64,000 nt of DNA from Gordionus sp. m RMFG-2023 (GCF_954871325.1 NC_088775.1:70223561-70287560), one strand, 5' to 3'; counted from the first letter of the stretch, positions 46,240 to 58,619 are shown. Numbers and translations: made by a program. The notes: generated from the sequence alone by a model not told the origin.

Positions 46240-46970
46240 TATAATACATAAAATGTCAGTTATTTTCTGACAGGAGAATGAAGTTTTCCTTGGGGGAAGA
46301 AGAGGAGAGGATGAACACATGGGACTTCATTGTTAGGAAAAACCTCTAGTTGGTGATATTGGATTAATGGTAGAAGATGTCAGCTGTGGACCTTTGGGAG
46401 ATGAAGAATTGGATAATTATGATTTATTATATTATATTTTTCTTAATAGATTAGATTGGTGTTTTATTATGGATAAATATAATTTTGAATAAATGGGTTA
46501 CGTTAAATATGGATCGTCGTTAATGGTCAATGGTATTTATTTAATATTATTAGAAAGAATTATTTTGGATTGTTAAGTTATATAATTGAGAGTTATGTTA
46601 AATATAGATCGTCATTAATGGTCAATGGTATTTATTTAATATTATTAGAAAGAATTATTTTGGATTGTTAAGTTATATAATTGAGAGTAAAAGGCATTTT
46701 TATTATATCTAAGTTAACTTGTAAATGTTGTAGCTGTTGAAAAAAGGAAGAAATAAATTTAATTTAATACATCAAATGTCAGTTATTTTCTGACAGGGGA
46801 ATTAAGTTTTCCTTGGGGGAAGAAGAAGAGATGATGATCACATGGGGTTTCATTGTTAGGAAAAACCCCTAGTTGGAGATATTGGATTAATGGTAGAAGA
46901 TGTCAGCTGTGGACCTTTGGGAGATGAAGAATTGGATAATTATGATTTATTATATTAGATTTTTCTACAT
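46240..46970. repeat. Large tandem duplication with inner duplication
   Basis: A block of about 195 bp with TGTCAGTTATTTTCTGACAG and GGTAGAAGATGTCAGCTGTG occurs at about 46253-46440 and again at 46776-46965. Between them a unit of about 95 bp starting GTTAAATATAGATCGTC or GTTAAATATGGATCGTC occurs twice (46502 and 46602). One frame of the large block reads GLMVEDVSCGPLGDEELDNY; it has a stop upstream and no known family. Function unknown. Confidence 0.75.
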
Positions 46971-47309
46971 ATTATATATTAGATTGTTGTTATTTTTAAT
47001 GAATAAATTTGGGTCGTCTTATTATGAAATATGGTTTGTTTTAATAATGATGGTTAATTTGAAGGTGTTTTTGTTGAATTTGTAGGTTATAATTCAACAG
47101 TAGTGTTTTGATTCTTTGATTGCTTCACCAAAGTCTCACATTTGAAAAAGTATTTACTCCTGCTATGATTGTAGATACAATCTAAAATAATATTAAATTT
47201 ATAGATAAAAAAAATATATTTTACTGGCTTCAGATGGCACCCTTTCCAAAAGAGCTAAAGTTTATCATCCAAGAGCGCATTTATTTTTTAACTAGTAACC
47301 TTTGGTGTA

Positions 47310-47835
47310 ATTTCCGTATGTCAATTCAGCGAAACTTTTATCGCGAAACACTTTTCGCGAAACTTTTATCGCGAATGTTGTTTATCGCGAAGGTAATATA
47401 GCGAAACCAATTCCGCGAATTTTTTTCCGCGAAACATTTATAGCAAAGAAAATATCGCAAACTTATTATCGCGAATTTATTTCCGCGAAACCTTAACCGC
47501 GAATACTTTATAGCGAATACATTTTAGCGAAACTTTGATCGCAAACTCGTTATAGCGAATTTATTTCCGCGAAACCTTAACCGCGAATACTTTTTAGCGA
47601 ATACATTTTAGCGAAACTTTTATCGCGAACTCTTTATAGCGAATTTATTTCCGCGAAACCTAAACCGCGAATACTTTAGAGCGAATACATTTTAGCGAAA
47701 CTTTGATCGCGAACTCGTTATAGCGAAACTTTAATCGCGAACCATTTATAGCGAATTTTCTACCGCGAATGTATTTGCGCGAAATTTTTATAGCGAGCGC
47801 ATCATGACCGCGAAAATTGTGAATTCATTTTAAGT
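47310..47835 (+). repeat. TCGCGA-array dispersed element, copy 3 (longest array)
   Basis: It starts CCGTATGTCAATTCAGCGAA and runs as alternating GCGAAAC and TCGCGAA motifs for 500 bp. In the middle a higher-order unit of about 110 bp (TTCCGCGAAACCTTAACCGC, then TAGCGAATACATTTTAGCGA) repeats at least three times (about 47470, 47570 and 47645), so the array has grown by tandem copying. Right border at about 47835. Confidence 0.7.
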
Positions 47836-49969
47836 GAAATTGATATATTCAATATCAATTTACCAACCGAAGTTTCTTAAATCATAAACGCGAATGTTTT
47901 AAGAATATTTAATTACGTATTGTTTATTTAATAAGCATGTAACCTCTATCTGATGTGATAGAAAATATATTAGTCTTCCTGCTCATGTTTGTAAGTATGA
48001 AGCGGACATTAAGTTTTTACCAGAATAAGTTAACCCTCACCCCAACATAAAATTTAAAAGTGTGCTTTATGTCATTTAAAGTATACTTTATTTCTAATCT
48101 AGATAAAAAAAATATACTGAAAGCTAAGAATTTTTATTGATTTTCTCAGATTATTTTAATTATAGAAGATTTTACTGATAATTAATGCCTCTTAATTACA
48201 ATTTTGAGATAATGCACATCGATATAACTTTGATATAATAGTAACTAATTCATTTGAATATTATGACCTTTCCTCTTTCTTCTATTCGCATTTTAATAAA
48301 TAAGAAATAACTGCAAAGTTATGATTAATCAAAAAAAAAATTCAAAATATTCTATTGGATTACATAAATTTGTAATATTTATGAAGAATAAATTATGGAA
48401 TAAATCATTAGCTCTTCAATTATTTTAGTTTTTTATTTTTCCTGATTTCACAAGTCTAACTAAACAATATAAAAAAAAATTATAAAACGTAAAATAGTTT
48501 TCATCATTTTTTAAAATAATACCAGTTCAATTTAAATCATAGCGTTTTTATGAAAACATCGCTAAACGCTTCTACTCAATTTGTAAGCACTTCTCATTTT
48601 TTCTAATAAAATGGAATTAAATAAATCAGGATTTTTTGAAAATAAATAGAAAATGTTCCAAATCAAGAAAATAAAGATATTCCAATATCGGGAAATCAGG
48701 GCAAAATGGGTTAAGTGTTTATTTATTTACTTTTACATATTTTACCACGACAAGGGTGGGGGGGGGGGTTTGTTAAAAACATTTTCCGAATTTTAAGAAG
48801 AGTATATAAATGAAGGATAATAAAAAATAATTATAAAAAGTGGCTATATTTTAATTCTAGATTTAATAAGTGGTTTATTCAATTTTCTCATTTTGTAAAT
48901 TGCAAAAATTTTTAGGCCCGGCCATACCTCCCATATTCTAAGAGTGAGATGGGATTTTTAATGGCTTAAGGATAAAAAACGGGAAAGCGCGATAACTGCA
49001 ATCCTTTTATATATAAATATTGGTGAATAATTTTTTCCAAATTATAATTTACAAATTTAAATTTGAATTTAAATATTATCCATATTTATAAAGTCAAAAT
49101 ATATAAAAATTAGATCCAAATCTACATATTTATCGGAAAATATTCTAACTTGATCGTATCATTCAAAATCAAAAGTTTAAGCTATTTATATCTATAATTA
49201 CCATAATAGTTTGATAATTCTGAGTAACTTCTTTATATGCTTCAACTTGTGTATCAGAACAGAGGAATAGACAAGATTTATATATTTTAATATAAGCGCC
49301 GTTAAATTTGGCGGCTGAATAGTTCTACGAACTAATTGTAAATTATATCAATATTTCTTGCTTTATTTGTACCAATTGAGCATTTAAACGAGTATAGTAG
49401 CTCGTAAAAGGAAAAAATTATTGGCAAATCTATGATTTAAGCGACGGAAATAATTTATTCAGAAAATTTTATCGATGTTCCGTATTAATTATAATTTAAT
49501 TCGTTTAATAGACAGTATAAAGAAAAAGTTTATTAGCAAAATAAGAAAAATTGCCTAATTTCAAAATATTGATAGAATGGAAAATAGCTGGTTTGCTCTA
49601 ATATTTATTAATTCTTCAATCATTTTTTTCACACACAAAAAGGTAACCGTACTATAAGAGAAATAAAATATATATCTTCCATTAAAGCGTAAAATCAACC
49701 AAATTTCTGGAAGCATTTAATCTGGAACTTAAATCAATAATTGAAATTCATTACATTGATTCTTCAATTCGTTTGGTAGATAGTTTTTAACGACAAAATA
49801 AGATAAAATTGCCACGATTGGCAACATGCGAAAAAAACAAATATTTTTGGGTGAGCTCATACCATAGAAATAGATTAGTACTTACTATTCCATCAATCAG
49901 TTTTTCTAGTCAATAAACAAAAACTAGTTTTAATAAGAGAAATAGACAATAGCAACCTTTAAGTATGAA
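47836..49969. other. AT-rich intergenic stretch, no gene seen
   Basis: A G-rich tract lies at about 48755-48770 and a GC-richer patch at about 48915-48990. Neither has coding character. Confidence 0.4.
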
Positions 49970-50829
49970 CAGGGTTGCCATGTCTCTCCCCATCAGCGGG
50001 ACTCCCGCAATTTTTTAGTTTACACGCAGATATCTCTCTCCCGCAAAACTACCGCAATTGGAAATCTCCCGCAATAATCTACCGCATATTAATTTCTCCC
50101 GCAATTTTTAAAAAAAAGTATTTTAACGTTTTTAATATGTAAATAATAATTTTGAGACATTAATTGATTATTTTTATATTTTTAAATTAAATTTTAAATA
50201 TTTATTCGAAAAACATGTCTAGTTTGTAAATTTCTTTCTATCCTGTTTTATTCAATAATAAATCTATGTTATTTCATTAATATTAGTCAGTACAGGGGAG
50301 TATATCAACATCGATTGCAATACAAAAATATTCTCAAAATGAAACTATATTTGTGGAAATCGTATACATCTATTATGTAGTTCAACATTCACAGAGCTCT
50401 ATATATATCATTACAATGTGGGTCGAATCTTTTTCTCATGTTAATTAACGACTCCAATATAAGTGCAAACCTTACTTGTGGCAATAAAAATGAACAAGGC
50501 TATCACAAGTGTTTTGGTACCTGAATCCTAGAGGTCAATTCTAGACAATTTGAAAGATAGGCATCCATAGGCGATTCTAACAAATGTATCTAATAAGGGA
50601 ATCCTTTGCAATTTCAACAAGAATAAGAACATTTCAATATAACTGTTAAAAAAAATTTCCTCAAATAGTGAAAAATCCAACGATGTAGCTAGCTACATAA
50701 GCGTAAATATAGCTGATTCAGGGTTATCAATGATTTGCATGCCAGCTTTCTACGCTGATAATGTCTCTGTAAATTTTGGCAAAAAGTAAAGTTACCGAAT
50801 TGAGGCAGCACTGAATTAATTCCAATTGG

Positions 50830-51710
50830 CTGTATATGCCATATATACTACATAATTCTTGCAAGAAGGCAATGAAAGTACTATTTGTGGATGTCGAAAT
50901 AATTGTGATGAAATGTTTTAACGAATTAGGTTCAACTAAAAGAGTTAATGAATTAAAAGAGTTGGTGAAGTGGTCTGACTTGGAATGGTGTGAGTTGTTG
51001 CGATATATACCTATCAGGTGGTTGTCATTAATACATGCCATCGATAGAATTTTTAAATTTTACAAACCCTTAAAAAAATACTTCTTAAATAAAGATTTTA
51101 AAGGCTGTCCTAAAATTTTGAAAAACTTTTTCTAGTATGAAATGGAGATTCTTATCACATGTAGGATATCTACTGCATGCAGTTAATATTCAGTTGCAAT
51201 CAGAATATTCTTTATTAAAAATGATTCACAAAATCATGCTGCAGCTCTGTTCATCTCTATAGTTAAAAATTGATAATAAAATTTATGGCGCTATTGCTAA
51301 AAATATTATATTAAAATGTTCAAATAATACTCTAATTAATACATATTTAAATGAAGCAGATATTTTTATTAAGACAATTTTAGAATATTTACAATCAAAA
51401 TTTGATTTTAATAACTCTATTTACAATTGTATAAATATTATGACCTTGGAACAGAAACCATCAATTAAGGTTTTTGTAATTTAATAAATATATTAAAAAT
51501 ACCGAAAGACATTGATGTCTTGTTTGAGGAGATTTTAATTCTCTCTATTTTTTACGATTCGCCAAAACTTCTCCTTACCTCATTCTAATGCCTCATCCGA
51601 GCGCATTTTTAGCCTGAAGAGGACTGCCTGGAAAAAGGAGAGAAATCGGATTTAACAACATTAGAGAACGAGCTAATAGTTAAATAATGTATAATATGTC
51701 ATGCCAGTAA
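50830..51710 (+). pseudogene. hAT transposase C-terminal part, plus-strand arm
   Basis: Open piece 50836-51135 has NELGSTKRVNELKELV and the family landmark RWLSLIHAIDRIFKFYKPLK, then YFLNKDFKGCPKILKNFF. After broken frames, SNASSERIFSLKRT and KKERNRI at about 51590-51650 match the C-terminal dimerisation region of a KIAA1586-like hAT family. Stops interrupt it. It belongs to the composite element 49970-52903. Confidence 0.75.
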
Positions 51711-51789
51711 TTTTATAATCTCAATAAAGACTGTTAACATTTAGTTCTATTATTTAGATCTCAAATAAAATATAATTATGTTTTAGCAA

Positions 51790-52366
51790 GGGCGCCATAA
51801 AATTTATTGTCAATTTTTAACTGTAAATATGGACACATCTGCAGCATAATTTTGTGAATCTTTGTTAAGATTCTTCTGATTACAACTGCACATTCTACAT
51901 GTGAAATCATTCCTAAATATACCTCTGCCATTCATTATAAGAAATATATTTTAAAGGTTTATAAAATTTTAAAATCCTATCGATGGCCGGTATTAGAAAC
52001 ATATCGCAACCAACATTGTGCTGACTCACTTCTGTAAATACACTCTGATATTACCAAATTCACTGAGGCATTATCAGATCAGAAAGCTGACATGCAATTT
52101 ATTGTTCATCTCGAATCTGATATTATATGGTTAGCTATGTCTTTGGATTTTTCACTATTTGAGGGGAATAAATTTAATAGTTTTATTGAAATGACCTTAA
52201 TTTTGTTGAAATAGCGGAAGATCAAGGGAAATCCCTTATTAGATGCATCTGTTAGAATTGCATATATATGTCCATCTTTCAAATCGTCAAAAATTGACCT
52301 CCTGGATTTAGGTCTTAAAACATTAATGATAGCCTTGCTCAATAGTTCTACGAGTATAATTTTCAT
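51790..52366 (-). pseudogene. hAT transposase middle part, minus-strand arm
   Basis: Open piece 52366-52106: ELLSKAIINVLRPKSRR, then AILTDASNKGFPLIFRYF and KLLNLFPSNSEKS, matching the first catalytic block (TD-SN-G--K-FP-V-RY) of the same family as the plus-strand arm. It then continues in broken frames to 51790, where the sequence repeats in reverse the plus-strand region at about 51050-51300. Confidence 0.7.
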
Positions 52367-52911
52367 TTAGAGTCGTTAAATATTATGGAAAAAAGATTCT
52401 ACTAACATTGTGATGATAAGTATCTCTGTGAATTTTGTACTACAAGATAAGTACAATTGCCGCAACTGTAGTTGCAGCTGTATTATATCCTATTCTTATT
52501 ATGTATTTAAACGTTACGTGATAATTAAGCGCCTATCCATATAATGTTATACACACACACGGTAGATTTCCAATTGCGGTCGTTTTGAGGGACATTCGCA
52601 TAAAATATATTTTTAATTGTAAAATTAAAATCGTTTTTTATATTTAATAAAGATCGTTGTTTTTTTTTATAAATTAATATATTTTAATAAATCAAGATGT
52701 TATTGATTTTGAAAAATAGTTACCGACTTTGTATTTATATAAATAATTATAAAAAATAATAGGCGGATAATTAAATCAATTCAAAATCCCGGCCGAAGGC
52801 CACCCGCAAAAAAATTTTTTTTAGCAATTTTTATATTTCTACCGCAATTTTTATGTTTCTCCCACATCTCCCTTAATTTGAAAATTTTAACCTGGCAACC
52901 CTTAGTATGAA

Positions 52912-54358
52912 CCAAAAGTTATTAGAATTTCAAAAATTATCAAATTTAGATTGAACAAAGAATCTAAAGAAAGCAATTATAATAAAAAAATTAAATGAAA
53001 TTATCATTATTTATAAAATCAACTTTTTACATATTTCAAAATATGAGGATAAAGATAAAAGGCTAACTCGATATTTTAGCCAAAAGAAAATTAAGCTTGG
53101 AAACTTTTCCGACAGATGACATAACTTCAACTTTGGAAAATGTTATATCAAAATGAGATGGATTGGTTATGGTAAAATTTAAAACAATTAGGATAGCTAA
53201 TTATTTTCATCAAGCGAATAGGTTGAGCTATTGTTTAATAAAAAAAATTTAGATTATTTATAATGCCGTAAAAAAAATATAATCAAAAAAAATGATGTAT
53301 TTTAATTTTAGTTTTATTTTTATTATTCATGATATGACATGAAGCCACCCAAGCTCATTTACATTGTTATCAAATCAAATGAGAATATAGTATATTAAAA
53401 AAAGTTAACCAAATTCCAATATTTAAATAATTAATAACCTTAAGGAATTTTAAAGCTATATAACAAAATTAATACAACCAATTTTTTTCCAAATTTTTAT
53501 AGCAAGGTCAATATCGTAACTTGAACTGCGAACTCATTAGAGGAGCATCATTGAAATTACAGGGGGGATAGTTAGTTATGAAATAATTATCATTATTTGA
53601 AAAATTGGAAAGGGGTGAAAGGTATTTTCTTTTTTTAATTATTTATATTTGGTAGGAGGTTAAAAGTTTTGAGAGGGTTGAAACATTTATAGATATGTAT
53701 ACAAGCCCCTGATTATATTCTCCGCAGTCCTTTTCTTAAGTTAAAATAGGAAATGGTATAGCAAGTATTATCTTATTTTAATAGATCCCTTTAGGTCATA
53801 TTTTTTTATATCTAATTTACATATAGAATAAATATCCTTAAAAAATAAATTTCATTATAAAAAGTTTTTTAAAAAATGATTTTTTTATTTATTGAATATG
53901 TGAAGGAAAAGGTAGAGCATTGCCATATCATATCGTCTAAACCAATAGTTTGTTTGTTTAACTGAAGTGTAAAATTTTAAAAGAATCACTGATTTGAACA
54001 AAGACTGGTTAAAAATAACCATGGAAAAAAACATCTGACAAAAACACCCCGATATAAATTTACATGCTTTAATAAATAAAAGGAAAGTGTAATCCTCGTT
54101 TTAAACTTTGCTCTTTAGTGTAATACTTGAGTATTATTTTATAATAGTATTTTTCTAATAATGTTGCTCATCAAAAATGATCATATTGATTTTCGAAATC
54201 ATAAACAATTGTTACTATTCTCGCATGTAGATTTCGATATTTTTTTCTCGGGGTAGAGGGTGTTTCACCAGAATTATATTGAGCAATTTTTAACTCTGTC
54301 AACCCTTGTTGTTTTTTTAAGCCTAGTAAAAATTATATAGTTTATTACTTTATACTTT
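52912..54358. other. AT-rich stretch, no gene seen
   Basis: A decayed MITE-like piece (GGCTAACTCGATATTTTAGCC) lies at about 53070-53170. Nothing else is supported. Confidence 0.4.
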
Positions 54359-54369
54359 TTAAATCATTT

Positions 54370-55620
54370 TAAAATAATAGATATATAGATAACTTGATAT
54401 AAATTTCCACATGTTTGGATGGTAACTTGTTAGGAGGGAACTGAAGCATCTATGCCACCCTTCAACCGCGTTATTGGTTTTCGCTTCGCAATGTTGATTG
54501 GTAACAATTCCAGAGTTCAATATTAAACAAAGCAAGTAGTCTGCCTCTTCCAAACGTTTTACCAATATAAGCTTTTTCAAAAGTTTCAATTAGAGGCTGA
54601 AGTAACAATTGATTATTAGAATAAAATTCGGAGTTTATTAGTAATTCAAATGTTTCAACTACATTTAAGGGTTGCACAAACGCCAAACAAACCATCAAGT
54701 TGTATATTAAATTCCACATCTGTTTTATATTTCTGCGATATTTCTGGATATTTTTGAATGTTTCGCCAAAAGGATTGGCCAAAATGGAAATAGCAACATT
54801 TGTGTTGCGAACTGGCAAACACTTCATTGAAAGCTTTTACACTGGCCATTTCAAAATCCGTCATAATATTTTTTGGAGTTGATATTAAGTTGTCACCTAT
54901 AATAGTAAATATTCTTTTATATGTTTCATAATCCTTTCTATTGGTCAATATATATATGAGAGGTAAAATATTATTTTTAATCCCATGAATTGTATAAATT
55001 TGCGTAAATAAAGGTAGCGATAAATGCACCATCAGAAAACCAATGTTGCATGAAGCTTCCAAATTTTTTCTTGTTTCAAATATGATAACACGGTCAGGAA
55101 CCTAGCACACATGATAAATAAATAAGCAATTATAATAAAGTGTTTCTTATCGGGCAGCTTATCGCAATAAAAATGAAAGATTTAGTTATATTTGTTCAAA
55201 AAATTTATAGAAAATCTTACCGGACCATTATCATGAAGTATGAAACCCTCATACTTATCTGTAATTGATCATGCGGGATTACCAGCTCAATCAAAACTGT
55301 TTGAACTCCGCGTTCGTTGAATTATACGTTTCATAAGATGGTAGTGCCATTGATATGGAATCATTTAATTGAGATACGTGTTTCGCCACAATTAAGTTTG
55401 GAGTTTCCATAGTATTATTCAAAGTTTCATTCTTAATTGAATTGATTATTTTCTTGGTTTCCATTTCGATTGGATTTTCTGGATGATTGTGTATTTCTTT
55501 ATTATCTTTTATCTTACCATTTTTTTTTGTAAGTCGTACGGGACATTTAAATATATCATGATTAATGCATCCATAATAATTAGTATCAGACCACTTTATC
55601 CAGGCGGAACAAATAATTTT
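54370..55620 (-). pseudogene. MULE transposase with FLYWCH-like N-terminal part
   Basis: Order on the minus strand: about 55610-55440, WIKWSDTNYYGCINHDIFKC and HNHPENPIEMETKK (FLYWCH-like, with the C...C...HNH pattern). About 55090-55000, NWFSDGAFIA in one frame. 55062-54655, FTQIYTIHG, PLIYILTNRKDYETYKRIF, IMTDFEMASVKAF and CCYFHFGQSFWR. 54660-54471, YIGKTFGRGRLLALFNIELW. 54480-54400, TNNAVEGWHR. This is the full MULE domain order (DG-F, TDFE, C-FH-GQ, NN--EGWH), but at least two frame changes and upstream stops break it. No target duplication was found. Dead copy. Confidence 0.8.
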
Positions 55621-57069
55621 TAAAGGTTAAGATCTCCTTATTTTTGCTTGATAACATATTTTATAAGACTCCGAAATAAAGAGGAAAGAATGGTGAAAAT
55701 ATTTATAATTTATAACCAAAGGAATGGCACCAGCCAGACGAGAAATTTTTTTTTTTAAATTTCGGCAATACTTTTTTTTTTAATAGTTATAATTTATCAA
55801 ATATGTCATTAATTATTTGTTAATTTTTAGTGTAGCTGTTTTTTTTATTATATTTTAAAATTATTTAAGCTTCAATAAGAACCCATATCAAAATATTATA
55901 TTTAAATTAATTGAGATTAATGCCGAGATATTATACTAAAATTTTTATCACGCCCCCCCCCCCCCTCATCCAAATAAACAGAAAAGATAAAAAGATATCT
56001 ATAAAGATCGTAAAATAATAAGATTAATAAATATTTTAATTGGGGAAATCCCTTATTTCACTTAGATGTAATTTATTTTTAAATTGCCATTCAAAATTGA
56101 TATTCTAAACAGTAATGTTGTAGACTTTATTCATCTACACTGTTTAAGAATAGTGACTGCCAAAACCATTGTTGTGCATTTGACCGGTCAAATATAGTTA
56201 AAATCAAATAAATATTATTTTATATTGAATATCATCATTTTCTTTAATATTTTTTAATCAATTTTCTTTTTGTCTAAATCTTCAATCGATTTCTGTTTTA
56301 GTAAGATTATTGACACAAATCAACCAATTTCTTTCTGAAGAGAAGTAGATCTAGAAATTGTTAGTAATATCACTTCTCTTAATGGCCATGGTGGTCAAAG
56401 CTAATTCCACTGCTTGAGATTGAAATCTGATTGTTTCTTATGGAAGTTACTGCTATCCCCATGATTTTCTATTAAACAAGCCGCTTTTATTTCTGAAATT
56501 TATGATATAACTTGAAATATTTTTATCACCACCTTGTATGCCTAATTCTTTTATTATATTACATACTTCATTAAATTCACTATGATTAAAACGCTCTCCT
56601 TAATATTAGGAACTCAATAAGCATTGTGATCACATTTCACTTGTATTTATATCTTTTTTTCTTTTTCAAACATATTTTTATATTCAGATCTTATAGAATA
56701 TTTGACTATTTTCTCCTGTTCAACAAAATCTAGTCATTTGACTGGTCAATTGACTGACTTGCTAACCCTGGCCAAAATTGATTGATAAATTTATAAATAT
56801 TAAGTCATCAGACAATAAGTAGGAATGCTACCCAGATATCAATTTCGCCAGTAAATAACAAGATTTAACTAATAAACTCAATGATTAATATATTGATAAA
56901 GTTGAGTTCCTTGTGCGCGATTATTATAAAATAAGAACTTCGAAGGAAAGGATAGGATAGCGAAAAAAGTGTATTTCAATAAAAAATTTCATAAACCAGA
57001 TCTAAGTTTATTAATCATTAAAAATATTATTCAAATAATATAATTATAAAAAAATGATTCAAAATAAAT
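55621..57069. repeat. Repeat stretch with the unfilled Harbinger site
   Basis: About 55965-56105 is the reverse complement of the sequence flanking the Harbinger element (GTGAAATAAGGGAT, then TTTTACGATCTTTATAGATA). TAA at 56019-56021 is where the element sits in the other copy. A poly-C run lies at about 55952-55965. Further right (56105-56800) is a decayed stretch in which no gene could be read. Confidence 0.6.
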
Positions 57070-57665
57070 TAGTCATTATTAGCAATTATCGCGATATCTT
57101 CGCGATATATGTTTCGCGAAATAATTGTCGCTACATTGTCTTCGCGATTTGGGTTTCGCGATAATAACTTCGCTATAAAATTTTCGCGATTATTGATTTA
57201 CGATTAAAGTTTCGCGGTAATGTATTCGCTTTAAAGGTTTCGCGATAAAGGTTTCGCGATAAAGGTTTCGCGATAAAGGTTTCGCTATAAAATTTTTGCG
57301 ATAAAGGTTTCGCTATAAAATTTTCGCGATAAAGGTTTCGCTATAAAATTTTTGCGATAAAGGTTTCGCTATAAAATTTTCGCGATAAAGGTTTCGCTAT
57401 AAAATTTTCGAGATTATTGATTCGCGATAAAAGTTTCGAGGTAATGTATTCGCATTAAAGGATAGGTTTCGCTATAAAAAATTCGCGCTATTTGTTTCGC
57501 GATATTGTATTCGCTATCCAGATTTCGCGATAAAGGTTTCGTTATAAAAAATTCGCGATATTTATTTCGCGATATTGCATTCGCGGAATAGTATTCGCTA
57601 TTATGGATTCGCATAAAAGTTTCGCTATAAAATTCATTCGCGATAAAAGTTTCGCTGAATTGACA
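57070..57665 (-). repeat. TCGCGA-array dispersed element, copy 4
   Basis: An array of TTCGCGATAAAGGTTTCGCT units. At 57240-57410 the 20-30 base unit repeats almost perfectly about eight times. It ends CGCTGAATTGACATGGAACC, the exact inverse of the terminus of copy 1. The left border GCAATTATCGCGAT next to TAGTCATTATTA also matches copy 1 in reverse. A chance open frame on the minus strand (57414-57614) is just the array. Confidence 0.75.
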
Positions 57666-57719
57666 TGGAACCGTAATTTATTTTATCATTGTTCATAAAT
57701 ATTTACTAATTTTTTGGTA

Positions 57720-57895
57720 ACCTTATCCTATATTGTAAAATGTTATAATATCAATTAATATATTATAAAATGATATAATATAAATTACTATACTCTAAAA
57801 TTATATAAATATAAATTAATATATTCTAAAATTATATAAATTAATATATTCCTAAAGGATATAATATCAATTAATATATGAGATAAATTATACAT
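57720..57895. repeat. AT-rich minisatellite
   Basis: TATAATATCAATTAATATAT and TCTAAAATTATATAAAT-like units repeat about six times with variation. Confidence 0.65.
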
Positions 57896-58204
57896 ACAAT
57901 TTTGTATACATTTTCAATTTTAGCGCAAAATTATAAAATAAATCAAACCAGTTAGCTTTTTTTAACGCTTACAGTAAAAAATCCAATTAGCACAATACCA
58001 TCTAAAATGCATTATAAGCTCTTAAAACGGAGCGTAATAACATATTTATGTATTTTGTTATCCAAATTTTATATATAATAAATCATTTATTGTTATGATA
58101 ATTATACAAATCCAAATTATTATGCTATTTTTTATATAGTTAGAAAATAAATTAATACATATTTTTATAAAATCTATACTCACATTTTTTACTTTCGTAC
58201 CCAA

Positions 58205-58315
58205 ATTAATTTCGTTTTTCCAATTAGATGGAAGTGAGGAATACCTAGCGTAGCTCTGTTGTTTACTCAACGTCTAGAGGGCATATGCGCTATATTTCAC
58301 GTATCACGTATATCA
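58205..58315. repeat. Segment shared in reverse with 40730-40815
   Basis: CCTAGCGTAGCTCTGTTGT, AGAGGGC and TTCACGTATCACGTATAT are the inverse of blocks inside hAT element B at 40730-40815. The order is kept, so it is a repeat copy and not a gene. Confidence 0.55.
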
Positions 58316-58619
58316 AATTATAAAAAATAATAAAAATTTAAATTGAGAATAGATTTCAATACAATAATGATAGGATATCAAATAGTGTATATGCGGTCGA
58401 ATTTTTTTAGGTATATTAAAAAAAAAATTTAACTTTTAAATTATTAAAAACCTCCCATATTATTGCGACGTAGGCAATAAGCGATATAATGACCTAAAAT
58501 ATTTGGATCGTTTTGCTCATTGCCTTCATAAGCTATTACACCTCTAAGGGTGTAAATAATTTGATCAATTTTGATATAATTTGGCATTGTTTTTATATCA
58601 ATTAAAGTTTTAAAAAAAT

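Larger units (their letters stand above)
49970..52903. mobile_element. Composite palindromic hAT element, duplication AGTATGAA
   Basis: The ends are CAGGGTTGCCATG (left) and CCTGGCAACCCTT (right), inverted. AGTATGAA stands outside both (49962-49969 and 52904-52911). Arrays of CTCCCGCAATTT/ACCGCAATT lie just inside both ends (50000-50110 and 52795-52870). The interior carries two transposase pieces pointing at each other: plus strand at about 50830-51710 and minus strand at about 52366-51790. They overlap in family sequence (AGTTAAAAATTGATAATAAA against its inverse). Confidence 0.85.

Noticed and set aside
56105-56800. Possible decayed hAT transposase on the minus strand
   Set aside because: Some words look family-like, but no conserved block could be read with confidence.
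57240-57410. Regularly spaced repeats resembling a CRISPR array
   Set aside because: The units are adjacent or separated by degenerate copies of themselves, without unique spacers, in a clearly eukaryotic sequence.
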